Shown piece by piece: positions 24,407 through 33,448 of a stretch of DNA of 64,000 nucleotides. How positions within the stretch are numbered: position 1 is the first letter of the stretch; each line of letters opens with the position of its first letter. The position numbers were made by a program, and so were the translations under genes. Source of the stretch: Polynucleobacter sp. UK-Gri1-W3. Lineage in GTDB: Bacteria > Pseudomonadota > Gammaproteobacteria > Burkholderiales > Burkholderiaceae. Location of the stretch: the NCBI RefSeq assembly GCF_018881595.1, contig NZ_JACVQA010000002.1, positions 1-64,000 of the forward strand, given 5' to 3'. The notes beneath the pieces are model-generated. The model was not told the origin of the DNA. It searched no databases and saw nothing but the letters and a program-made list of their open reading frames with translations.

Positions 24407-25111
24407 ATGTTGCGTGTAGAAAATTTGAACGCTTGGTATGACCGCAGTCATGTACTGCAAGGAGTCTCACTTGAAGTGAATAAAGGTGAGATTGTCACCC
24501 TCATGGGTCGTAATGGTGCAGGTAAGACGACCACTCTGCGCTCACTTATGGGCCTACTATCCAAGCGTCAAGGTAAAGCATCTATTGATGGCACCTCATT
24601 CTTAGATTTACCCGCTCATGAACGTTTTCACTTGGGACTCGCTTATGTTCCAGAGGATCGCCGTATTGTTCCAGGACTGACTGTCAAAGAAAACTTAGAG
24701 CTGGGTGTAATCGCCAAGAAGAATTCTGGTGACATGGGAGTCTTAGTGGATGAAATCGCTGAAACTTTCCCTAGACTCAAAGAACGCTTGAATCAAGACG
24801 GCACTTCAATGTCGGGTGGCGAGCAACAAATGCTCGCGATTGCCAGGGCCATGATTGGTAAACCCAAAGTCATTCTGCTCGACGAACCCTCAGAGGGCAT
24901 CATGCCGGTTTTGGTTGAAGAAATGTTTGAGTTATTTGCTAAATTAAAACAGCAAGGCTTAACTATTCTTCTCGTAGAGCAAAACGTGCAGCAAGCTCTC
25001 AAAATTTCTGATCGAGCTTACATCTTGGATCAGGGCAAGATTGTGTTTCATGACACTGCGCAGAACCTTTTAAACAACGATGAGATTCAGCAGAAGTATT
25101 GCGCGGTTTAA
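24407..25111 (+). CDS. Liv-type ABC transporter ATPase (LivF family)
   Basis: A 234-aa ATPase with Walker A GRNGAGKTT, signature MSGGEQQMLAIARAM, Walker B VILLDEPSEGI and the LivF-typical YVPEDRRIVPGLTV. It completes a five-gene importer. Its stop overlaps the stop region of the convergent YqaA-like gene by 4 nt, so no separate terminator can lie between them. Confidence 0.94.
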   Translation: MLRVENLNAWYDRSHVLQGVSLEVNKGEIVTLMGRNGAGKTTTLRSLMGLLSKRQGKASIDGTSFLDLPAHERFHLGLAYVPEDRRIVPGLTVKENLELGVIAKKNSGDMGVLVDEIAETFPRLKERLNQDGTSMSGGEQQMLAIARAMIGKPKVILLDEPSEGIMPVLVEEMFELFAKLKQQGLTILLVEQNVQQALKISDRAYILDQGKIVFHDTAQNLLNNDEIQQKYCAV

Positions 25112-25611
25112 ATCAGATGCAGCCAATGTCCCAGCTGGTGCCAAAAGGTATCTGGGACTAATGTAAGTAGCCAGGTAAGCATAATGAAACGAAATAGCTT
25201 ACCAATGAACATATAAATAAGGCATGGCTGCCAAGGAAGCTTTAGCCACCCTGCCGCTAGGCACAAAGGGTCGCCCAATCCAGGCAGCCAAGACAATAGC
25301 AGGAGCTTAGGTCCCCACTCTGCTAGCCAGCGCTTAAGACGACTATTACTCGGCCCATCCATCACCTTAAAACTCTTACGCGCCAATACCCCTAACCACC
25401 AATCGAGCATCCCACCTAATGTATTTCCAACTGTGGCAACCATAATGGCAACCCAAAATAAGTGAGGGTTCAGAGTGATATAGCCAAATAGAATAGGCTC
25501 CGAACCAGCGGGTATTAAAGTCGCAGAAATAAAAGCGCTAATGAAGACCGCCGGCAAACCAACCGAAGGCATTTCAAACCATGTAAAAAAATGATCAAAC
25601 ATATGCTCCAT
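25108..25611 (-). CDS. YqaA-family (DedA-like) inner-membrane protein
   Basis: A small membrane protein of the YqaA/DedA-related group, 167 aa from the preferred start. Hydrophobic helices include LPAVFISAFISATLIPAGSEPILFG and FWVAIMVATVGNTLGGMLDWWLG; the typical LLLSWLPGLGDPLCLAAGWL segment follows. The function of the family is unknown, although DedA relatives move lipid carriers. The ATG at 25611 (MEHMFDHFF) matches family N-termini; an upstream in-frame ATG at 25692 would add a polar leader with no homologous look. It is unrelated to the flanking catabolic genes and faces them. Confidence 0.8.
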   Translation of the reverse strand: MEHMFDHFFTWFEMPSVGLPAVFISAFISATLIPAGSEPILFGYITLNPHLFWVAIMVATVGNTLGGMLDWWLGVLARKSFKVMDGPSNSRLKRWLAEWGPKLLLLSWLPGLGDPLCLAAGWLKLPWQPCLIYMFIGKLFRFIMLTWLLTLVPDTFWHQLGHWLHLI

Positions 25612-25771
25612 TACGCAATGGCCTCTAGGGCGCTGGCATACGAATGAATTTCTTTGGCTCTCATGCAGTCTATTTTGCCTTGTTTTAGACAATCTCCATG
25701 AATTTCAAATCTTGCTTAAACTAATGCCTGAGACGCTAGATACGCCATAAAACCTATAAATTGAGACTTTT

Positions 25772-26941
25772 ATGAATCACCCTATTCCTAAGCCAGACCA
25801 GTACCAAGAAATGCGTGAAGCATTGCGTGACCTCTGTGGATCTTTTGATTCCGCCTATTGGCAAAAGATTGATCACGAGCGTGGCTATCCAGAAGCTTTT
25901 GTAGATGCCATGACCAAAGCTGGGTGGTTGGCTGCATTAATTCCAGAAGAATATGGCGGCTCTGGTTTGGGCCTAGCTGAGGCCTCCGTGATCATGGAGG
26001 AAATCAACTTTTCCGGTGGCAACTCAGGTTCATGTCATGGACAAATGTACAACATGGGTACTTTATTGCGTCACGGCTCTGAAGCGCAGAAAAAAATGTA
26101 TCTCCCAAAAATTGCATCGGGTGAGTTGCGCCTCCAAAGCATGGCCGTCACCGAGCCCACTACCGGAACTGATACCACCAAATTAAAAACTACTGCAGTT
26201 AAAAAGGGTGATAAGTATGTAGTGAATGGTCAAAAGGTTTGGATTTCACGCATACAGCATTCTGACCTCATGATCCTGCTGGCACGAACTACTCCACTGA
26301 GTGAAGTGCAACGGAAGTCGGAAGGCATGTCGATCTTTATCGTAAACCTTGCTGATGCTATTGGTAAGGGCATGGAAGTAAGACCAATCGCCAATATGGT
26401 CAACCATGAAACTAACGAAGTGTTCTTTGATAATCTTGAGATTCCTGCGGAGAATCTCATTGGCACCGAAGGGCAAGGCTTTAAATACATTCTGGATGGC
26501 CTCAATGCAGAGCGCGTATTAATTGCAGCCGAATGTATTGGTGATGCCTATTGGTTTATTGATCGCGCTCGCCGCTATGCCAATGACCGCGTAGTGTTTG
26601 ATCGCCCTATTGGCAAAAACCAAGGTATTCAATTTCCGATTGCCGATAGCTATATTGAAACTGAAGCCGCTAATCTGATGCGCTTTAAGGCTTGTGAGTT
26701 ATTCGATAACCACCAGCCTTGTGGTCCTGAGGCCAATATGGCCAAATACTTGGCAGCTAAAGCATCCTGGGAAGCTGCCAATGTCTGCTTACAGACTCAT
26801 GGTGGATTTGGCTTTGCCAATGAATATGATGTCGAACGTAAGTTTAGAGAAACGCGTCTCTATCAAGTCGCTCCGATTTCAACGAATTTGATTTACTCCT
26901 ATATTGCCGAGCATGTTCTTGGTCTACCTAGATCTTTTTAA
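25772..26941 (+). CDS. Acyl-CoA dehydrogenase family protein
   Basis: A 389-aa flavoprotein of the acyl-CoA dehydrogenase family. It shows the FAD/substrate motif AVTEPTTGTDTTKLKT, the KVWISR segment and the C-terminal QTHGGFGFANEYDVERKFRE. The position that holds the catalytic Glu of medium/short-chain enzymes (usual IYEGTxE) reads YQVAPISTNL, without Glu. Glu247 in GLNAERVL is where isovaleryl- and long-chain-type enzymes carry their base, so it may act instead. It is followed 9 nt later by a CoA transferase, suggesting an acid is activated and then dehydrogenated. Confidence 0.87.
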   Translation: MNHPIPKPDQYQEMREALRDLCGSFDSAYWQKIDHERGYPEAFVDAMTKAGWLAALIPEEYGGSGLGLAEASVIMEEINFSGGNSGSCHGQMYNMGTLLRHGSEAQKKMYLPKIASGELRLQSMAVTEPTTGTDTTKLKTTAVKKGDKYVVNGQKVWISRIQHSDLMILLARTTPLSEVQRKSEGMSIFIVNLADAIGKGMEVRPIANMVNHETNEVFFDNLEIPAENLIGTEGQGFKYILDGLNAERVLIAAECIGDAYWFIDRARRYANDRVVFDRPIGKNQGIQFPIADSYIETEAANLMRFKACELFDNHQPCGPEANMAKYLAAKASWEAANVCLQTHGGFGFANEYDVERKFRETRLYQVAPISTNLIYSYIAEHVLGLPRSF

Positions 26942-26950
26942 GCGAGCGCC

Positions 26951-28135
26951 ATGAGTATTCGTCCATTAGATGGGATTACCGTTATTTCTCTAGAGCACGC
27001 AATTGCAGCGCCCTTCTGTACACGTCAATTAGCAGATTTAGGTGCGAGAGTAATCAAAGTAGAGCGTCCTGGTGGTGGCGACTTTGCTAGGGGATATGAC
27101 ACACAAGTAGATGGACTAAGCTCTCATTTTGTTTGGGTAAATCGATCTAAGGAAAGTTTGGCCTTAGATCTCAAGCAACCAGCTGCTATTGCAATACTCA
27201 AGACCTTGTTAAAAACTGCTGATGTCTTAGTGCAAAATCTCGCGCCTGGCGCTGCAGCTCGCATGGGACTAACTGCAGAGATCTTGCAAAAAGAAAATCC
27301 CAGGCTCATTCTTTGTGACATCTCAGGCTACGGAAATAACGGCCCCTATCGAGATAAAAAAGCTTACGACTTACTCATCCAAAGTGAAGCTGGATTCTTA
27401 TCGGTTACCGGAACTCCAGAAGCACCCAGCAAGGCCGGCAATTCTATTGCAGATATTGCAGCAGGCATGTATGCCTATACCAACATCTTGGCAGCACTTT
27501 TGCAAAGAGGGAAAACAGGCAAAGGCTCAGTGATTGATATCTCCATGCTGGAATCGCTAAGCGAATGGATGAGCTTTCCAATGTATTACGCCTATAAAGG
27601 CGCAGAACCACCCCCAAGAAATGGTGCATCTCATGCAACCATTTATCCATACGGCCCATTTAAGGCTGGAGATGGCAAAACCGTCATGCTGGGACTTCAA
27701 AATGAACGTGAATGGGTGCAGTTTTGTGAGACTGTATTAGAAAATCCAGCGCTTGGAACGGATGAACGTTTTGATCGCAACTTCAAGCGTAATGAAAAAC
27801 GGATTGAACTTTTAGAAATCATTAATGCATGCTTTAGTAAGCTTACCTCCGAACAATTGATCGCCAGACTTGAGAAAGCGCAAATTGCAAACGCCCATCT
27901 CAACGATATGGAAGGTCTTTGGAAACATGAGCAGCTTAGAGCCCGAAATCGTTGGACCGAGGTAGATACACCCAATGGTCCTATTCCAGCTCTGTTACCA
28001 CCCGGTCTCAATGACAGCTATGACTATCGCATGGACTCCATTCCTGCTGTTGGAGAGCACACAGACTCCATCCTAAAAGAACTCGAAATAGCGGAGTCTG
28101 ACATTACAAATATGCGGGCGAGCGGAGCGATTTAA
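26951..28135 (+). CDS. CaiB/BaiF-type (class III) CoA transferase
   Basis: A 394-aa family III CoA transferase that swaps CoA between carboxylic acids through an aspartyl intermediate. The N-terminal motif is QLADLGARVIKVERPGGGDFAR. The catalytic Asp sits in SIADIAAGMYA (about residue 170). The C-terminal part (ARNRWTEVDTPNGPIPALLPP) is typical. It most likely activates the substrate or product of the adjacent acyl-CoA dehydrogenase. Its last bases overlap the convergent cardiolipin synthase gene by 4 nt. Confidence 0.92.
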   Translation: MSIRPLDGITVISLEHAIAAPFCTRQLADLGARVIKVERPGGGDFARGYDTQVDGLSSHFVWVNRSKESLALDLKQPAAIAILKTLLKTADVLVQNLAPGAAARMGLTAEILQKENPRLILCDISGYGNNGPYRDKKAYDLLIQSEAGFLSVTGTPEAPSKAGNSIADIAAGMYAYTNILAALLQRGKTGKGSVIDISMLESLSEWMSFPMYYAYKGAEPPPRNGASHATIYPYGPFKAGDGKTVMLGLQNEREWVQFCETVLENPALGTDERFDRNFKRNEKRIELLEIINACFSKLTSEQLIARLEKAQIANAHLNDMEGLWKHEQLRARNRWTEVDTPNGPIPALLPPGLNDSYDYRMDSIPAVGEHTDSILKELEIAESDITNMRASGAI

Positions 28136-29610
28136 AGCAGTGGCGAGGTGAGATGTGCCGCATTCTCAAGATAGCGATGCCATGCCGGTCTTTTTGCCCA
28201 AGCTTTAGGATCAACATAATCCGATTGCTCTAAGTAGGACTGAATTAACTTGTCGAGATTAGCGCAGAAGTCGTTGTCATAAACAATTAAGCTAATCTCA
28301 AAGTTTAAGCGCAGGCTACGTTGATCAAAATTGACTGAACCAAAAATTGCAATGCGCTTATCAATCAACAGACTCTTGGTATGTAATAGGCCACCTTTAA
28401 ATTGAGCTATCTTGACCCCAGAGGCCATTAAATCCTGATAGAAGCTTTTGCTGCTCCACGCCACTAAAGTCGAATCATTCAGTTTTGGCACAATTAAGGT
28501 GGCATTCACACCACGCCTTGCGGAAGCCATAAGCGCTTGAAGTAAGCCATCATCTGGACCAAAGTAAGGCGTCGTGATAGTCAACTCTTCACGCGCATCA
28601 ATAATAGCTGAGAGCATCACTTGATACAAAATGTCATCACGGTAAACCGGCCCTGAAGCAAATTCCTGCGCGATAACCCCGCCCTCTCTAGGCGCAGGCG
28701 CAGGGGAACGGTCATTAAAGTGAGTGATCTTCGGATTATCAACACTCCAGTCAAAAGAGAAAGTCAATTCAAACTGTGCCGCTACAGGACCTTCTACACG
28801 CACCATGGCATCAACCCATTCGCCCACCCCAGAGTCCTGCTTAAAAGTTCGAGGATCAACCAAATTCATGCTGCCAGTCCATACTACAGAGCCATCTACG
28901 ATGAATATTTTTCGATGCAAGCGCAGATCCGCCCGACGGAACTGGAAGCGGCCAATCTGAATCGGTAATGCCTCCGTCACTTCAATACCCGCACTTCGGA
29001 AACGATCTGGCCATGACGACTTGAACCAATCCTTGCTACCTAGAGAATCTAATAGAACCCGACAAGCTACCCCACGTTTTGCAGCAGCAATGACAGCTTC
29101 CCCTACCCGATCAGCATCTCCTCCTAAAGCCCAAATATAGAACTCCATATTCAGAGTCTTTTGAGCCTGATTAATCTCATCAATAAATAACTGAAGAATG
29201 TCGAGTGACTTTGTATAAAGTTCAACTTTATTTCCATCGACAACTGGAGTGCCATTCTTTGATTCAGCCAAGATACTTAAAGCCCTAGCCTCTACAGGTA
29301 ATTTTGATCTTTCACTCGCAAATTCTTTACATAACTGTTGGGTAATTTGCGCATACTCTAGATTCATACGTTTAATTTTTCGCGTCAAACTACGTCCTAC
29401 TGGACGTTCACCAATCAATACATATAAAGAAATCCCCAATAGTGGAAAAGTCATCACAATAAAAATCCACGCAAATGCAACTCCTGCTGGCCTTCTGACG
29501 GAAATGATTACACCAATAAAGTAGGTGACAATTAAAAAATGAATTAATAAAATCAATCTCAAATTGAATGCAGATTGCGTATTAATAAAAATTCCTAATA
29601 AGTCATTCAT
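28132..29610 (-). CDS. cls: Cardiolipin synthase (phospholipase D family)
   Basis: A 492-aa membrane enzyme with two N-terminal transmembrane helices (about residues 16-37 and 44-65). Its two HKD motifs are LHRKIFIVDGSVVWTGSMN and LHTKSLLIDKRIAIFGSVN, the catalytic signature of phospholipase D-type cardiolipin synthases, which join phosphatidylglycerol molecules. It overlaps the upstream EEP-family gene by 4 nt, indicating an operon. Which bacterial Cls subtype it is cannot be decided by eye. Confidence 0.92.
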   Translation of the reverse strand: MNDLLGIFINTQSAFNLRLILLIHFLIVTYFIGVIISVRRPAGVAFAWIFIVMTFPLLGISLYVLIGERPVGRSLTRKIKRMNLEYAQITQQLCKEFASERSKLPVEARALSILAESKNGTPVVDGNKVELYTKSLDILQLFIDEINQAQKTLNMEFYIWALGGDADRVGEAVIAAAKRGVACRVLLDSLGSKDWFKSSWPDRFRSAGIEVTEALPIQIGRFQFRRADLRLHRKIFIVDGSVVWTGSMNLVDPRTFKQDSGVGEWVDAMVRVEGPVAAQFELTFSFDWSVDNPKITHFNDRSPAPAPREGGVIAQEFASGPVYRDDILYQVMLSAIIDAREELTITTPYFGPDDGLLQALMASARRGVNATLIVPKLNDSTLVAWSSKSFYQDLMASGVKIAQFKGGLLHTKSLLIDKRIAIFGSVNFDQRSLRLNFEISLIVYDNDFCANLDKLIQSYLEQSDYVDPKAWAKRPAWHRYLENAAHLTSPLL

Positions 29611-30359
29611 TTAAGTTCCAATTCTGCAGTTATACCCAGATGATCTGATAGTTTTAACCATTCATGCAAAATTTCTGCTGAATGTACTTTTATTCCTCGA
29701 ACATAAATGCGGTCCATAGCGAGCAACGGCTTCACGCTTGGGAATGTTTTTGCAGGCGAACCGGTAAGCACCTCAAAGACTTCATCAAAACCAGCAGCCT
29801 TCATGGGTGCACTCACGCGATTGCGCCAATCATTAAAGTCCCCCGCTACGATCGTGGGACCATTTTGAGTCAAATCCTGAATATGCCCAATGATGGCATC
29901 TAGTTGGCGCTCTCTTCCCCGTTCAAAGAGTGCCAAGTGCACGCAAAAACAATGAATGGGTTGATCCATGCCATCCAGTTTTGTAACGCTATGTAGCAAC
30001 CCACGACTCTCAAAGCGATATGCTGATATGTCGTAGTTATCTCCCTTTTGCTGAGGGTGTTTAGAAAGGATGGCATTGCCATGATGCCCATCGCGATACT
30101 CAACATTTTTTCCATAATGCCAATCGTGCCAAAAATCTTCAGAGAGAAAGTGCGTCAGCTCTGTTAGCGGCCATTGACTGAAGCGCCGAATCCTTCCTCG
30201 ATGCTCTTGCTGTAACTCTTGCAAGAAAAGGAGGTCAGGGTGTTGGATGCGCATTTTTTGGCGCAACTGATAAATAGTGGAATATCTGTGTAAAGGCGAT
30301 AAGCCTTTATGTACATTCATACTCAATACTGTGAAACGGGATGTTTTATTGATGCTCAT
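29607..30359 (-). CDS. Endonuclease/exonuclease/phosphatase (EEP) family protein
   Basis: A 250-aa metal-dependent phosphodiesterase of the EEP fold. It has the N-terminal SMNVHKGLSPL, the metal-binding Glu in LLFLQELQQEH, the VAGDFNDWRN motif and the C-terminal LSDHLGI. Substrates in the family range from DNA to phospholipids. Coupling with cardiolipin synthase by a 4-nt overlap favours a membrane-lipid role, but this is inference. It shares one base with the BFD-like gene upstream. Confidence 0.87.
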   Translation of the reverse strand: MSINKTSRFTVLSMNVHKGLSPLHRYSTIYQLRQKMRIQHPDLLFLQELQQEHRGRIRRFSQWPLTELTHFLSEDFWHDWHYGKNVEYRDGHHGNAILSKHPQQKGDNYDISAYRFESRGLLHSVTKLDGMDQPIHCFCVHLALFERGRERQLDAIIGHIQDLTQNGPTIVAGDFNDWRNRVSAPMKAAGFDEVFEVLTGSPAKTFPSVKPLLAMDRIYVRGIKVHSAEILHEWLKLSDHLGITAELELK

Positions 30360-30559
30360 TAAAACTGTCCCGCTGCACGCTGTCGTCGAACGCGTGCTAA
30401 ATAGATTTCACCCTCAACTAGCTCCTGACACTGCATACATTTATTGCAAATTGACGCCTGCTCCCGCAACTCGTCAATTGAGTCTATCGGGTGGGCATCT
30501 AAGTACTCACGCAAATCCACGTCGAGGACCTCATTACAGAGGCAAACCACTTCAGCCAT
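30359..30559 (-). CDS. BFD-like [2Fe-2S] protein
   Basis: A 66-aa protein with the cysteine pattern of the bacterioferritin-associated ferredoxin fold: CLCNEV near the N-terminus and CNKCMQC in the second half. It probably binds a [2Fe-2S] cluster. It is first in a three-gene minus-strand run (BFD-like, EEP, cls). No bacterioferritin is nearby, so its partner is unknown. Confidence 0.82.
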   Translation of the reverse strand: MAEVVCLCNEVLDVDLREYLDAHPIDSIDELREQASICNKCMQCQELVEGEIYLARVRRQRAAGQF

Positions 30560-30625
30560 AAGTCAAAAATAGGGGAATCAATCTCATTACAGTCATTTTG
30601 CCATTGCCTTGATAGAATCAAGCGC

Positions 30626-31321
30626 ATGTTAAAAGCTTTTCAAGACGCCCTTTCCTTGCTCACCCATTTAGATGGTGGGGTATTGGGAATCGTCTTGGTT
30701 TCTCTGCAGGTCAGCCTGTCAGCACTGCTCATTGGAACACTCCTGGGTCTACCAATCGGCGCCCTACTGGCAACAGAACGATTTGCTGGCAAAAAGACCA
30801 TTATCGTGACCCTGAATACCCTAATGGGGGTACCCACGGTCATTGTTGGTGTTTTGGTTTATCTCATGCTCTCTCGTACAGGGCCCCTTGGCATGTGGGG
30901 CTGGCTATTTACTGTCAAGGGGATGATCGTTGCTCAAACGCTGCTCACAACCCCATTAATCGCTGCCCTCAGCCGACAAATACTGGAGGATTCCTGGAAA
31001 ATACACCGCGATTCATTCCTGAGCCTCAGACTGCCGCCCTTATCGCGGTTAAAGTGGCTAATTTGGGATTGCCGCTTCTCACTTACTATTGCCATCCTTG
31101 CTGGGCTAGCTAGGGCGATATCCGAGGTTGGGGCCGTCATGATTGTTGGCGGCAATATTGATCACTCCACCAGAACAATGACTACCGCTATTGCCTTGGA
31201 GACTAGCAAAGGTGATTTGCCTTTGGCCCTCGCCCTTGGCATCGTCCTATTAACCATTGTTCTGCTCGCCAATCTATTTACTTTTGCAGTTCGCCAAATT
31301 GCGGAGCGCCGCTATGGTTAA
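30626..31321 (+). CDS. tupB: Tungstate-type ABC transporter permease (TupB family)
   Basis: A 231-aa inner-membrane permease with about five helices and the binding-protein-dependent loop ARAISEVGAVMIVGGNIDHSTRTMTTAIALET, which closely matches TupB-type tungstate permeases (related to molybdate and sulfate permeases). It overlaps the ATPase gene by 8 nt. The binding protein TupA is not in this window. Its position next to the formate dehydrogenase genes supports an oxyanion feeding a molybdopterin enzyme. Molybdate as substrate cannot be excluded. Confidence 0.85.
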   Translation: MLKAFQDALSLLTHLDGGVLGIVLVSLQVSLSALLIGTLLGLPIGALLATERFAGKKTIIVTLNTLMGVPTVIVGVLVYLMLSRTGPLGMWGWLFTVKGMIVAQTLLTTPLIAALSRQILEDSWKIHRDSFLSLRLPPLSRLKWLIWDCRFSLTIAILAGLARAISEVGAVMIVGGNIDHSTRTMTTAIALETSKGDLPLALALGIVLLTIVLLANLFTFAVRQIAERRYG

Positions 31322-32021
31322 TACATCACCAGAATTTGAAAAGTTCATAGAACTCAAAGACATTATCGTTAAGAGCAATGGCAGAAATATTCTCAATATC
31401 CCCCATGCCATTATTCCGGCAGACAGAATCACTGCCTGTATTGGACCGAATGGCGCTGGCAAAACTACACTCCTGAAACTTCTAGATGGACTGATTCAGC
31501 CAGATAGCGGAACAGTGAGTTACTCCTTCAAAACAAAGACTGCATTAGTGTTACATCACACACCGATGATCAAAGCCTCGGCTAAAAAAAATATCGCAAT
31601 GGTTTGTGATGCTGACGCGTCCATTGCGAATGCTGATATAGACCGCGTAATTGGGCAAGTAGGTTTAAGTGACCTAGCTAATAGCCCAGCACATAAATTA
31701 TCTGCAGGCGAAAGACAAAAACTCTGTCTTGGCAGAGCCATTCTTCAGAAACCCAGTTTGGTTTTGCTGGATGAGCCTACCGCCAACCTAGACCCCAGCA
31801 CCACAGAACAAGTGGAAGAATTGATCCGTCAATTTGATCGGCAAGGGACAAATGTGATTTTTTCATCTCACCAACTAGCTCAAGTACAAAGAGTTGCTAA
31901 GCACATCATCTTTATTGATCAAGGCGAGATAAAAGAAAAGGGACCCGTAGGCCCCTTCTTTGCTGATCCTCAAACACAAGCAGCAAAACGCTACTTACAT
32001 CAAGAATTGCTCAGTGATTAA
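31314..32021 (+). CDS. tupC: Tungstate-type ABC transporter ATPase (TupC family)
   Basis: An ATPase of about 235 aa from the ATG at 31314, which lies inside the end of the permease gene; a start at 31257 would make a long unlikely overlap. Walker A is GPNGAGKTTLL, the signature is LSAGERQKLCLGRAI and Walker B is LVLLDEPTANL. LSAGERQK is typical of the tungstate/phosphate-like branch. It ends flush against the stop of the convergent Ala-rich protein gene, leaving no room for a terminator. Confidence 0.87.
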   Translation: MVNTSPEFEKFIELKDIIVKSNGRNILNIPHAIIPADRITACIGPNGAGKTTLLKLLDGLIQPDSGTVSYSFKTKTALVLHHTPMIKASAKKNIAMVCDADASIANADIDRVIGQVGLSDLANSPAHKLSAGERQKLCLGRAILQKPSLVLLDEPTANLDPSTTEQVEELIRQFDRQGTNVIFSSHQLAQVQRVAKHIIFIDQGEIKEKGPVGPFFADPQTQAAKRYLHQELLSD

Positions 32022-32336
32022 TTACTTAGCAGCTGGTGCTGCGGGTGTTGCTGATGCTGCTGGAGCTGCTGGAGCAGCCGCTGCCGCAACCACTGGCGGC
32101 ACAAATGGTGGCGGAGCTACACATGCAGCAGGTGCAGCTGTACCAGCCACCCTGAAACGATCTGCAACACGATTTTGTGCCTGGCATAACTGATAGGCGC
32201 CAACCTTGTCGACATAAGCAGTTTTTGCTTTAGCCAAATCTGCTGCTGCCTGAGCTTCTGGCGTCAGGGGTGGAAGAGTTGCAAAAGCTGCGGCAGAGGA
32301 AAATGCGCAGAATGTAAAAGCAATGATTTTTTTCAT
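32022..32336 (-). CDS. Small exported Ala/Pro-rich protein (unknown)
   Basis: A 104-aa protein with a clear Sec signal peptide (MKKIIAFTFCAFSSAAAFA, then TLPPL). A short helical region with one cysteine (GAYQLCQAQNRVADRFRV) is followed by a second cysteine (AACVAPP) and an Ala/Pro low-complexity tail. I do not recognise the family. It lies 9 nt after the formate dehydrogenase cytochrome gene on the same strand, so it is probably the last gene of that operon. A periplasmic role with the dehydrogenase is possible but not shown. Confidence 0.7.
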   Translation of the reverse strand: MKKIIAFTFCAFSSAAAFATLPPLTPEAQAAADLAKAKTAYVDKVGAYQLCQAQNRVADRFRVAGTAAPAACVAPPPFVPPVVAAAAAPAAPAASATPAAPAAK

Positions 32337-32345
32337 GGCTCGTCC

Positions 32346-33401
32346 TTATTTATTTAACTTGTCATACCAGAGCTCATGGTGCTCTTTAGCCCACGTAGCA
32401 TCTACATAGCCGGTCTTCATGCCATCGATTGAACCTTGCATACCAATTGTGCCGATATAAATATGGCCCATCGCCATGGTAGTCATCAAGATTGCAGCGC
32501 TACTATGAATGATGTTGGCAATTTGCATGGTGCCGCGCAGATACTCAATCTGCATGAACGGCACAATCATATCGAGCACAAATCCTGAGGCAGAAATTAC
32601 CAGGCCTAAGAAAGTCATACCGAACCAGAACCAAAACTTCTCACCCATATTGAAGAATCCAGCAGGCACATGCTTGCCGCTAAACATTCCACCGAAAGTT
32701 AACAGCCAATTGAGATCGCCTTTTTCTGGAATATTCTTACCGACAAAGAGCAAAAAGAAAATCACAATGCTAAGAGTAAATAATGGGCCAGAAAAATTAT
32801 GGACATTCTTGCAAACAAACAAGAAAGAGCCATATGCGACACCGCCCATCAATGGCATAGCAAAATATTTGCCATACAAAATCATCAAGCCAGTAAAGGC
32901 TAAGGCCAGGAAGCTAAAGGCCATCACCCAGTGAGTGATGCGGTCCAATGCACTAAAACGCTTCACTTTAATGCCTGACATTGGCTCATGAAGTTTGATT
33001 GAGCCCTTGAGGGTGTACACGGCAATAATTCCAAAGAAGGCAATCGCCAATAACCAGCCTCCGTAAACAGTAATGATGCCGTTACGAATCAGACGCCACT
33101 CTTGACCGGCACGCTGTATCAAAACACCTGCTTGCTTATCCGGAATACTGACGTAGTTTTGTGGATCGCTGTTTGGTGCCATGAAGATCGATGGGTTTGC
33201 GGGCTGAGCTTGCGCTTGAGTTCCATTAGCCAAAGCGTTTGGATTTGCCGGCGCAGATGCAGGAGGCACGTCTACTCCACTAGGAGAAGGCAAAGGCAAC
33301 ATCGGCGCGCGCTCTGCGAAACTGATTCCACTTGCCATAGTCAGCGACAAACCAGCAGCCACCACCAAAGTGCGTAGAACTTTAGAAAATGATCGTTTCA
33401 T
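32346..33401 (-). CDS. Formate dehydrogenase cytochrome b556 (gamma) subunit
   Basis: A 351-aa membrane subunit that passes electrons from formate to quinone. After a signal-like N-terminus and a Pro/Ala/Asn-rich spacer (about residues 30-85) come four or five helices with heme-ligand histidines (ALDRITHWVMAFSFLALAFTG; CKNVHNFSGPL; IIHSSAAILMTTMAMGHIYIG). The start at 33401 (MKRSFSK) has AAGGA at about 7 nt. The ATG two codons upstream is too close to that site. The N-terminal exported spacer is longer than in E. coli FdnI. Confidence 0.9.
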   Translation of the reverse strand: MKRSFSKVLRTLVVAAGLSLTMASGISFAERAPMLPLPSPSGVDVPPASAPANPNALANGTQAQAQPANPSIFMAPNSDPQNYVSIPDKQAGVLIQRAGQEWRLIRNGIITVYGGWLLAIAFFGIIAVYTLKGSIKLHEPMSGIKVKRFSALDRITHWVMAFSFLALAFTGLMILYGKYFAMPLMGGVAYGSFLFVCKNVHNFSGPLFTLSIVIFFLLFVGKNIPEKGDLNWLLTFGGMFSGKHVPAGFFNMGEKFWFWFGMTFLGLVISASGFVLDMIVPFMQIEYLRGTMQIANIIHSSAAILMTTMAMGHIYIGTIGMQGSIDGMKTGYVDATWAKEHHELWYDKLNK

Positions 33402-33448
33402 ACACATGTCCTTAAACGTTTTCGTTTTATTTATAGTTATTTAGTGGA

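Noticed and set aside
32509..32934. 141-aa plus-strand ORF
   Set aside because: It is antisense to the formate dehydrogenase cytochrome gene, has no recognisable motif or ribosome site, and mirrors that gene's codon structure.
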